Positions 32,220 to 41,200 of a DNA stretch of 41,200 nt are shown piece by piece; position 1 is the first letter of the stretch, and each line of letters opens with the position of its first letter. The notes under the pieces were generated by a model. The model searched no databases. It was not told the origin of the DNA and saw only the letters and a program-made list of their open reading frames with translations. Both the position numbers and the translations under genes were made by a program. The stretch lies in assembly GCF_000220395.1 (NCBI RefSeq), contig NW_004086255.1, forward strand, positions 1-41,200, in the 5' to 3' direction. The stretch comes from Ichthyophthirius multifiliis (lineage: Eukaryota > Ciliophora > Oligohymenophorea > Hymenostomatida).

Positions 32220-33210
32220 TTTTTATTTTTATTTTTTTTATTTATTTATTTATTTATTTATTTATTTTATTTATATATTAATTTATAATGCATTTTTTAT
32301 TTTTATTTAAAAAATGCTTTATATACATTAGACCAATTGATTTATTAAAAAAGAGGAAAAAAATATAAAAACATAAAATAAATTAAATAAAATTTTATAT
32401 TATATTTTTTTTTAATTTAAAATATATTTTGTTAATTAATAAGATAACTATTTCAATATTTTTTATATTTGTTATTTTTATTATTTTATCTTTATAAGGA
32501 GATTTTTATCTTATAATATAAATTTATCATAATACAAACTATTTAAAAATGAAGATTTTTATTATTTAGAAATTAAAAATAAGTTATTTAATTGAAATAT
32601 TTATTATATTAATAAAAAATATAATAGTTTAAATAACGATTGTTTTTAATCATTTTTTTAAAATTAATAAATTTTTAAGTTATATATTTAAATTTATAAA
32701 GTTTAAGCCTTTTAAGACACTAATTTTTTTATTTTTTTTAATTTAAACATAAATTTATATAATAATTATTAATAAAAAAAAATATTATAATTTCATTGTA
32801 TCAATTAAATATTTTGTATTATTAATATTTGTACTTTTAGTTACCTTTTTTCTTCTAATTTTCACAATTTTATTTTATAACTATAATTTTGAAAAAATAA
32901 ATTTTTTATTTTATATAAGACTAATTTATATTAAAATATATTATTTATAAATAATATTTTATATTAATATCTATTTCATAATAATATCTTTTTATATAAA
33001 AATATAAATTAAAAGTGTCTTTTATTTTACAAAAATAATGAATGAGTAAAATAATAATTTATTAATTATTTGTGTAATTATTTACATTTAGAAAATTAAA
33101 AATAAATAAATTGAATTATATTTTTTAATTTTTATTTTGATTTTAGTACTTTTATTTATTTTTTAATATAATTATTTATTATTTAAATATTTTTTTAATT
33201 TAAATAAAAA
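32220..33210. other. AT-rich divergent spacer
   Basis: Separates the divergent PP2A and polyprenyl synthase starts, so it must hold both promoters. It carries (TTTA)n at 32240-32265; no other motif or gene is identifiable. Confidence 0.6.
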
Positions 33211-34899
33211 ATGTAATTTATAATTCGATCTTATTTCAAAAGAATTAAGTTTATATAATTCAACAGGCTACTTAATCATGGATTTACATCTAATGCTGTA
33301 TAAAATGAAGTTTTTTTTGAAAAAAATAATCATATAATTATAATATTAAAATATATAGATTATAAAAATAAATGAATATAATGAAATCTTATATGGTTTT
33401 AATTATTTATTTTTTTATGATAGATAATTTAACAAAAAAGGTCTATAAAATTAACAAGATTTAACTAAATAAGAATACATATAATAAAATGAAAACATTT
33501 TTAAATAGCTCGAATAAAATTCTTAAAGTTAAGCATTTGATAAAATTTAGTAAAATTTAAAGATATTTTATTAAGAAATATAAGACGGAATTGTATTTTT
33601 TATTTTTATGATTTGGATATAAATTTTAAAATAAAAAATATTAGATTAAATCAGATTAAGAAGAAATTAATGAGATTGCATGTCATTATTATTAAGAAAA
33701 AGGGAAATTAGTCCGCCCAACTTTAAATCTTTTAGTAGGAATGATATTATTTTAAAAAATTATAATTAATATTTTGAAAATGTAAAAAAGAAAAATAATA
33801 AAGTTATTTTTTACGAAATTAAAAAAAAAAAAGAAAGAAATGTTTGAAAAATAAAAGCTTTGGTCGGCAGTTATAGAAGTATACAAATATTTTATTCAAA
33901 TAAATTCTGTATAAAAAAAATTAAAGAATATCCATGTTTCTTCATTAGTTCATGATGATATAATTGGTAAATATTTTTATAAAAATCAAAAAATTAAAAA
34001 TATATAGATAATGCTTACACTAGGCGAGGTTAATAAACAACGCATGTAAAATATGGATATAGATAAGCGGCATTTTCAGGAGATTATATTATAGGAAGAT
34101 CTGGTTAATAAATAATAAAATTTAATGATTTAAGAATGTATTAAATATATTCTAGTATTATGGAAAATCTTGTGAATGTATTTTTATAAAATTATATAAA
34201 AAAAAAATTAAAAAAGGGTGAAATGCAATAAGCCGGAATAAAAAAAAAAAAAAAAAATTTCCAAAATTAAATGGATTAAATATTAAAAAATTATCTTTTA
34301 AAAACATATTACAAAACTGCTTCTTTAATGGCTTATAGTGCTTAAGGAGTCGGGATTTTATTTAATCAAGAATAATAGAATTAAGAATAATTATTTAAAT
34401 TTGCATAACATTTAGGTATTTATTTAAATAAATTTTAAAATATTTGTATATATGATAAAAAATAAAGGAATTAGCTTTTAATTAGCTGATGATATGTTAG
34501 ATTTTACAAGTGATTCGGTTTCTTTAGGAAAAGCTGCTTTAGCAGATTTAAAAGAAGGAAATGTTACAGGCCCTATTTTATTTGCAATTTAAGAAATAAA
34601 AAATACTGATGAAGGAAAAAAAGTAATTGATTTAATTTAAAAAAACCCATAGAAAATGAGTCAAGAATAAATTGAACATGGTTTTTTTTTATATATATAT
34701 ATTTTATTTTTTAAATTTAGTTAATTAAATTGTCAAATAAACTAATGGATTGGAAAAAACTAAAAATTTGGCTTTAATACATAGTTAAAGAGCTTTAGAA
34801 TGTTTAAATAAATTAAATAATATTAATAATATATAATAATAAGATGCTTATAAAAGTATAAAGCATCTATTAATTAATATTATTAAAAGAAAAAAATGA
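33211..34899 (+). CDS. PDSS1: Long-chain polyprenyl diphosphate synthase, mitochondrial
   Basis: Makes the isoprenoid side chain of ubiquinone by adding isopentenyl diphosphate to allylic primers. The N-terminus is a typical mitochondrial presequence, basic and hydroxylated without acids (MQFIIRSYFKRIKFIQFNR). Conserved parts: YYQEKGKLVRPTLNLLVG, first Asp-rich motif SSLVHDDIID followed by TRRG, FSGDYIIGRSG, YYKTASLMAYSAQGVGIL, second Asp-rich motif ISFQLADDMLDFTSD, GKAALADLKEGNVTGPILFA. Exons 33211-33309, 33359-33592, 33645-33966, 34008-34177, 34217-34415, 34468-34680 and 34721-34899 sum to 472 codons. Exon 3 probably contains one or two more introns (for example 48 nt directly before NIHVSSLVHDD), which would bring the length near the 415 residues of human PDSS1. 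A dedicated short-chain synthase is less likely given the similarity to PDSS1. Confidence 0.92.
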
Positions 34900-35244
34900 A
34901 ATTTTAAAACAAATAAATTAAATATTCTAGAAAACACAAAAAATAAAACTATAAAATATCTAATATTTTTTTATTTTTAATATATAAGAATATGTATTGT
35001 TTTAAAATAAAAAATTAATTTTAATTTATTTATTACAAAATTAAATAATATTTTACTATATTTATTTATTAAATAATATTTATTCATTAATATTTTTATC
35101 ATATTTTATTATTAATTAATTATATTTTGTATATATTATTTTATTGAAAATCAAATGATATTCTTTTTTAATTCTATTAAACAATTTTTATAATTTTTAA
35201 TATTTGTTAATTATAAACATATATATATATATATATTAATTTAA
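34900..35244. other. AT-rich spacer
   Basis: Spacer between two plus-strand genes, ending in (TA)n just before the SNARE start. No gene seen. Confidence 0.6.
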
Positions 35245-36141
35245 ATGAAAGCTTGTTTAATTTATCGTCTTAATGACGAATCTATTCTTTATTCAAATTC
35301 TTATAAAATTTAATTAAGTTCTGTAAAATATAAGAAAAAATAAAATATATCAAACTTTAAAAATCTTAAAAAAATATTAAAAAAAGGAATTATTAATCCA
35401 AAAATACTTAGAAAGTTTTAAAATAAATAATAAAAGTAATTAATATCATTAAAGTTAAATCACAGATTACAAACTAATTTATATAATAGACGAAAATAAT
35501 ATTTCTTATTTTAGTATTTATTTTTTAGAAAAAATGTATTTATTATATTTTTATGTTTATAGTTATATCAGATCCAAATTATAGTTAAGGATTATGCCAT
35601 AACTTTTTATATGTAAAACTAAAAAATATTTAAAATATGTTTATTATAAAATTTTATGCAGGAAATAAAAAAGGAATTATAAAAAATGCCTAATTATTAT
35701 TCTTAAAAAGTTGATGTTATTTAAAAGTACGCAAAAAACTTTATATTTCCAATAGAATTGTAATATTAAGAAATTTAGTCTGATTAGTAATAATTAAATA
35801 ACAATAATTATTTGAATTATAATAATATGGATAAAAGGACTATAATTTTTAATTAAAAAGATAATTTAAAATAAATAACAGAGTGCTAGGTATTTACTTA
35901 TTATATAATTATTATTTTTCTTAATTAGTTTAAAATATAATTTATATATTTTTTGTTAAATAATTTAAAATAAAATAAAGACGGAAACAAAAAACAGTGA
36001 GTTTAAAATTGTAGAATTTAATAATAAAGAAAAAATATTTTAAAATATCTTAGTTTTTTAAAAAGATTAAAAGCAAAAATTATTATTATGATTGTTATAA
36101 TAAGCATAATATTTTGTATAACTTATCCACTTATTTTTTGA
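35245..36141 (+). CDS. Longin-domain R-SNARE, VAMP7-like
   Basis: Vesicle SNARE with an N-terminal longin domain and C-terminal membrane anchor. Exons 35245-35322, 35387-35513, 35563-35612 and 35662-35889 (introns 64, 49 and 49 nt) give MKACLIYRLNDESILYSNS, then TDYKLIYIIDENNISYFIIS and SQGLCHNFLYEIKKELQKMP, following the longin pattern of VAMP7. After the TAG Gln at 35887 the structure is less certain: an exon after about 35980 reads ETKNSEFKIVEFNNKEKIFQ, and the final frame gives AKIIIMIVIISIIFCITYPL then IF and TGA (36139-36141), a single tail anchor resembling that of VAMP7. One frame change between these two needs an extra small intron or an indel. The central Arg of the SNARE motif was not located with confidence. 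Sec22 or Ykt6 are less likely given the anchor. Confidence 0.75.
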
Positions 36142-36551
36142 GCTTTATTACAAAAATAAGAATTTAAATTAATATAAAATTTGAATAATTTATTTATTTG
36201 AAATAAAATTAATTTTAATATTAATATAATTAATAATAATTACTTGATAAAAAAATATATTTGTTTTATATATAATTAATTTATAATATAGTATATTTAT
36301 TTATTATTTCAATATAAATATTTATTTTTTAATTTTTTATTTTATTTTTTTTAAAAAAAATTCTTTTTTTTTAATAATCATATATATATATGTATTTATA
36401 ATTATTTTATTTTATTTTAATTTAATTTTTATTTTTTAATAATTAATTTATTTTTAAAAATATATTTAATTCTTTTATATATATTTTTATGATAATAAAT
36501 TAAACATATAATAAAAATATATAATATATTTATTACATTTATAAAAAAAAA
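36142..36551. other. AT-rich spacer
   Basis: A/T-only spacer before the membrane-protein gene; no gene or motif. Confidence 0.6.
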
Positions 36552-37282
36552 ATGTCTGGTAAATATAATTCTTTTTACATAATGGGAATAAGATCTTTAA
36601 TTCTATTACCAACTTTATGGTAATCATTTAATTATTTAACAAAAGAAACAGAAATTTATAATATAAATGACTAATAATAATTTTAAAAAGATTAGCTTTA
36701 AATTTATTTTCTAAGTATTAATGGATTTTTTACTTATTTATTATATTTGATATATTTTTTACTAAAAAACACTGTTTTTTTGATATTCTTTTTATCTAAG
36801 CTAATATTTACAATACTTTTTATTATTTAAAGAAATAATTATTCTGTAAAAATATTAGTATTTATTCAATTCAATTTATTTATATACATGTATATTTTTG
36901 CTTGTGATTTTATTGAATGCACTTTGCAATAATTTGGATTTTTCTTTATGTATTGCATTAAATTAAATATTGCTAAATAATTAAATAATAGAGATACAAT
37001 ATTAAAATAATTAATAAATTATCTATTTTTTTTCCTTCCCTTTACTAAGGATATAATAAAATTAAAAACATTTAAAATGAAAAAAGTACTTATTTATTAA
37101 GTGATATGCTTATCAATTTAAACCAATTTTTTTTAATGACTTACAAATGGTTTTTTAAGTTAGAATTTTTGTAGGAATATTCGAATTGTATTTTTATTAT
37201 TTATCCATTAATTAAAAATATCCTAAAAGGTATTAACTTTTATTTGCTAACTTTTATTTTATCGGGTATTTATTTGATTTGA
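36552..37282 (+). CDS. Multi-pass membrane protein, unknown family
   Basis: ATG 36552 (MSGKYNSFYIMGIRSLILLP) follows an A-rich leader. The frame is open for 195 residues to 37139 and shows at least three hydrophobic helices: about residues 58-75 (INGFFTYLLYLIYFLL), 78-95 (VFLIFFLSKLIFTILFII) and 105-125 (VFIQFNLFIYMYIFA). From about 37000 a second frame becomes more coding-like (FFPSLYQGYNKIKNIQNEKS, LLSDMLINLNQFFLMTYKWF, KLEFLQEYSNCIFIIYPLIK) and ends at TGA 37280-37282. No intron connecting them is obvious; a T8 run at 37026-37033 and A runs nearby are candidate indel sites. Combined length would be about 243 residues. No signature motif is recognised. Confidence 0.6.
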
Positions 37283-38608
37283 GATGCTATATTTTATATT
37301 TTATTTAAATTAGTTTCAAAATTTTTATATGTTTTTTATTTGCTGGTTTATAAATTTTACTTTTTTCTATAAATAAAAGTACACTAATTATTTGAATTGA
37401 TACTTTTTTTGAAAAAAATTAAATATATATTCTATTATATAATATATTATTTAAAATTGAATTTGAATGAACTTAATTATAATATATTTTAATTTTGAAT
37501 AATCATAATTTTAATATATTTTTAATTAATTTATATATTTTTATTGTAATAAAGAATTTGTGTTTGTTTTAATTATTATTAAATTTTATTTTTTCTATTT
37601 AATATTAAAGTAAATACATATGTATTTTTCTATTTAAATTTTTATATAATACTTTAGAATATTATAATATATATTATTTTATTATCTTTTAGTACCAAAT
37701 ATTTATCTTAAAAGCAAATAAATTAATATTTATATGTATTGTTTTTATTTTTCATATATTTTTTTATAGTTTTTTTTTTTAGAATATTAATTAGATTTTT
37801 TTACAAAAACATAAGTTTATTTAACTAACATTTATTATAAAGAAAAACGAAAAAATTAAAATTTAAATAAACAAAAATAAGATTTAATATACTAATAATA
37901 ATTATAAGATTTCTTTATATTTTATTTTTCATTTTAATTACAAAAAAATTGATAAAAATATTTTTAAATTTAAAAATTATTAAATATTTTTTTAAATATA
38001 ATATGATTTCAAATAAAAATATATCCGCCTATTAAATTTTTTCTTATAACTTTTGTTACTTTTAATGGAAATAATTTCTTGCTAAACTGTTTTTTTTTTT
38101 TATCAAAGCATAATTACAAATGATATTTATTTCTATTTTAGTTGATTATTTTTAGATTATAAACTAAATTAATTATATTTTTTAAGAGCTTTTTGTTAAT
38201 TTTTATTAATATATTGCTTATAAATCGAATTACTTAATTTTAATTATTAAAGATATTTTTATAAAGATTTGGAAAATATAGAAAAATAATTATTTTTAAA
38301 AGAAAGTTTAGTAATATAGAAAATAAAAGAATTTGAAAATAAAATTATAAGAAAAAAATTAATAAAATTTAAATTTAAAATAAAAAGTAGTGAAAAAAAC
38401 AACATTTATACATATTTTATGCAATTATTATTTTATTAAAAACATTTTATTAATTTAAAAAATTAAATTTATAAATAAAAATTATTAATTTATAAATTTT
38501 AAATTTATTTTTAAAATGATTTTTTAGCTTAATTTTTACTAAAAAAAAAAATCTTTTTTATTAATTAAAAAAATTAATTTATTAAATAAATATAAAAAAT
38601 TAAAAAAA
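37283..38608. other. AT-rich spacer with a weak coding patch near 38250-38440
   Basis: Mostly A/T. Around 38260-38440 a plus-strand frame reads KDLENIEKQLFLKESLVIQK and a competing frame is also open. It could be an upstream exon of the gene at 38609 or a relic; no start or splice signal convinces me. Confidence 0.35.
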
Positions 38609-39124
38609 ATGAAATTAAATTTCAAAAAAATACTCATTATAATTTCTAAAATTTTATTTTTTTCTTCAATTTTTTATAATGTAATCAATAATACTATAAA
38701 TGTAGATTTTTAAGTGGGTAAATATTAAAAACTTTTTAAAATAAACATTATTAAAAAACTAAATTTTGACTAAATGACTATATTCTTCATAACATTTTTT
38801 ATATTTTTTACGATACTTATAATGGAAATTATGTCTTGCTATTATATTTTTTTTAATTACAATACATTTAAAAAAGTATATATTATGGTATTTCTTTTTG
38901 AACTATTTGTTAGTCTATAAACAGAATTTAATACTGAAACAAATTTATTAAGGGCTGCTTTATTTGGTGTCCTTATTTTAATTAACGAAAAAGTAGATTA
39001 TTTTAATTATCAAAAAGAGATTGAAAATAAAATGGAATGTAATTTGAGAAAATTACTCGAAAAAACTGCTTAAGAATATTAATTTTAAGATAGTTTAAAA
39101 AAATATAGATAAAAGACCTTTTGA
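38609..39124 (+). CDS. Four-helix membrane protein, possibly DoxX/SURF4-like
   Basis: Uninterrupted 171-residue frame starting MKLNFKKILIIISKILFF and ending LKKYRQKTF at TGA 39122-39124. It has an N-terminal hydrophobic segment (about residues 7-23), a second (about 53-72, FFITFFIFFTILIMEIMSCY), a third (about 84-98, VYIMVFLFELFVSL) and a fourth (about 110-122, RAALFGVLILI), then a charged cytosolic tail (INEKVDYFNYQKEIENKMEC). The arrangement of four short helices with a Glu in the second is reminiscent of DoxX/SURF4-type proteins, but similarity is weak and the family call is a guess. No intron is needed. Confidence 0.65.
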
Positions 39125-39324
39125 AAACAAAACAAAATAAAAAACACAAAAATTATATATATATAAAAATGACCTATGTGTCTTAATCAATTTTTAAAAT
39201 GAATTTTATTTATTAAAAATATAAAAAAAAGACAAACAAACAAAATTTTAATGTAATATTATTTATTTTAATAAAAATATAAGTAATAATATTTATCATA
39301 TTTTATGTATAATATTTTTTTTAT

Positions 39325-40689
39325 TCAAAAAATAATTTCACTATTTGTAATTTTCTTATCTTTGATGCAAGTCTTTAGTTTATCATATTATATTTTTTAA
39401 ATAGGATTTCTAATTATTTAAAGAGTATAATAATAAAAATATATTATTAATCTTTATATATTAAATAAGTTTTACAATCTAAGATCAACTCTTAAAGTGC
39501 TAAAAGTAGGAAATTTACTGAAACTATTTAAAAAATACTTCATTCCTTCTTCAAAAATTTAATTGCTTTTTTATTTTTTTGTAAAAAAGAATTTAAATAA
39601 TAATAAATTACTCATACAAACCTAACCATAATTTATCTAAACATCGCAAATTTAAAATATGTTCTCCTAAATCAATCATTCCATTAGTTCCTATTTAATT
39701 ACTATTTAAACAAAGAAATTAAAGAATATAATAAATTAATAAAAACCATGCTAATTCGACATTTAACTCTTTAAGCAGTTTACAATTTTTAGCAATTTTT
39801 GTAAAAATTCCATTCATACCTTTATGCTTTATTTTATTACTTTATATTTAATTATATAAGATAATTAAAAAAATTCAATAAATTTACTTATACAAATTAA
39901 TATTTAGACATTATAAATTTTTTAATTCAATAAAGGCATCTCCTAATATTTCTGCGCCTTTTTAAGTAATAGAATTTCTTTTTTTTTATTTATAAAATAA
40001 AAAACATTAATAAATTTTACGTTGCTAAATTTAAAATAAGTGATTTACAACCACTATATAAAGATAACATTTTACTAAAATGATGAATCCCACTATCTCC
40101 AATACTTTAACTATCTAAATCAAGTTAAAGTTATTTAACTCCTCTTACATCTTTAGGATAACTTAAAAAAGCATTTAGCCTATCAAACTTTATTTTTTAC
40201 AAAAAAAATATATATTTTATTAATTTACTCTTAATTCTGTAGTATGGATTGCTCTTTCATTATTTTGTACAATATTTAAAATATTTTTATTTTATTTTTT
40301 AGCATTTGAATCAAGTTATTAAATATTTTACTTGATAAGATTTAAATAATAATATATTATTTATATTTATTTTTGTTTACTTTTAATGGAAATAAAACAA
40401 TGTTTGAATCCAAAGGTCTTTTTATTTCTAATTTAGAAGATTCTAAACATATTTCTTTTATTATTTTTGTTAAAGGATCTTTTATCGTAAGGGCGAATTC
40501 CTAAAATTTTATTTTTGCAATATTTATTATATTTTCTCCATAAGCTGGTTTATTTGAACCTGTAATGTTAGCTAAATCGCGTAATGCTGCTTTTCTATAT
40601 TCGAACATAAATTTTTTCATTACATCTTCGCCTATATCTAATACGTCATCTAAAAAATTTAATAACCTGGGAGGTGATAAACCTTGCAT
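39325..40689 (-). CDS. Leucine-rich-repeat (RNI-like) protein
   Basis: Eight exons (40381-40689, 40229-40330, 40021-40187, 39888-39977, 39747-39839, 39618-39701, 39476-39565, 39325-39409) sum to 340 codons including stop, with all phases consistent; introns are 50, 41, 43, 48, 45, 52 and 66 nt. The N-terminal third is not repeat-like: MQGLSPPRLLNFLDDVLDIG, KKFMFEYRKAALRDLANITG, IKDPLTKIIKEICLESSKLE. The C-terminal two thirds carry ribonuclease-inhibitor-type repeats: VKQLQLDLDSQSIGDSGIHH, LILNLATNSITQKGAEILGD, CLNINLYNNKIKHKGMNGIF, ELNVELACNQIGTNGMIDLG, KLWLGFNQIFEEGMKYFLNS, LRVDLRLNPI. Exon boundaries tend to fall inside the repeats. Such repeats bind protein partners; RanGAP-like or ciliary adaptor roles are both possible. 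339 residues. Confidence 0.85.
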
Positions 40690-41200
40690 TTTTATATTTT
40701 AATTTATGTTATTATATTAAATTATTTATTTTTTTTTGAAAAAAAATTAAGTTATAAAATATATTTATTAATTAATTAAAAATAAACAAAGTATATATTA
40801 ATATTTAAAATTGCAAAACTAAATAATAAAATAAAGTTAATTATAATATTATAATTAAAAAAAAAATATTAAATATGTAGTATATTTATAAATATATTAA
40901 ATAAAATAATTGTAAATTGATTATATAAATAAATGTATATTATTTATATATAATAAATTTTAATTATTAATAAAGTTTATTAAATAATATAAAGTATTAT
41001 TAGATTATATAAAAAAAGAACAAAACAAATAATAATAATATATATACAATAAAATCTTTATATAACTTATTTTTATTAATATATATATATTTATATATAT
41101 ATATATAAAAATAAAAGTATTTATAAATAAATAAAAAATTATTATTTTTTCAATATCGTTTAAAATTATATTATAATTTATTAATAATATTATATTGAAC
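40690..41200. other. AT-rich upstream region
   Basis: Upstream of the minus-strand LRR gene and presumably its promoter. Nearly pure A/T with (TA)n near 41080-41107. No gene seen before the window ends. Confidence 0.6.

Noticed and set aside
1-41200. A dedicated undescribed multi-gene system
   Set aside because: Genes alternate in strand, have independent housekeeping functions and show no shared promoter or repeat architecture; clustering appears to be ordinary genome order.

Overview
Organism. The window is nuclear DNA of a ciliate. Reading TAA and TAG as glutamine with TGA as the only stop turns a sequence that otherwise offers only tiny frames into conserved eukaryotic genes. TAA or TAG falls on invariant glutamines (protein phosphatase 2A, carnosine N-methyltransferase). 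Base composition is extremely AT-rich, near the limit known for nuclear genomes, and most introns are 39-66 nt with GT...AG ends. Together this suggests an oligohymenophorean macronuclear scaffold of the Ichthyophthirius type; the genus is inference. I see no telomere repeat, tRNA, rRNA or CRISPR array.

Layout. 1-2696: AT desert with a weak coding island near 1454. 2697-4769: plus-strand multi-exon locus of unknown function. 5885-6582: small plus-strand gene with frame changes. 7806-9008: carnosine N-methyltransferase. 9150-10936 (minus): coiled-coil protein. 11074-12715 (minus): dynactin p62/DCTN4. 12954-13784: probable unknown gene. 14958-15647 (minus): NF-YB. 16790-18100 (minus): Gln-rich coiled-coil protein. 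19136-19420 (minus): small ORF. 20596-24060: BRCA2 homologue. About 24460-25239 (minus): unknown basic protein. 26850-27785: HMG-box protein. 28231-30533: 680-residue N/Q-rich protein. 30848-32219 (minus): PP2A catalytic subunit. 33211-34899: mitochondrial polyprenyl diphosphate synthase. 35245-36141: VAMP7-like longin R-SNARE. 36552-37282: multi-pass membrane protein. 38609-39124: four-helix membrane protein. 39325-40689 (minus): leucine-rich-repeat protein.

How the genes relate. These are independent housekeeping genes, not an operon or a dedicated system: DNA repair (BRCA2), chromatin and transcription (HMG box, NF-YB), phosphorylation control (PP2A), dynein motor adaptor (DCTN4), ubiquinone side chain (polyprenyl synthase), vesicle fusion (R-SNARE) and small-molecule methylation (CARNMT1). 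Strands alternate and spacers hold only AT-rich DNA and microsatellites. I found no convincing new multi-gene system. The most interesting points are the compact BRCA2, polyglutamine written in TAA codons, the very small introns, and several large unrecognised proteins invisible under the standard code.

Gene models were built by hand. Where exon lengths sum to whole codons across all junctions (NF-YB, 16790-18100, HMG, 28231-30533, PP2A, polyprenyl synthase, LRR protein) I trust them. Elsewhere a frame change is stated as unresolved.
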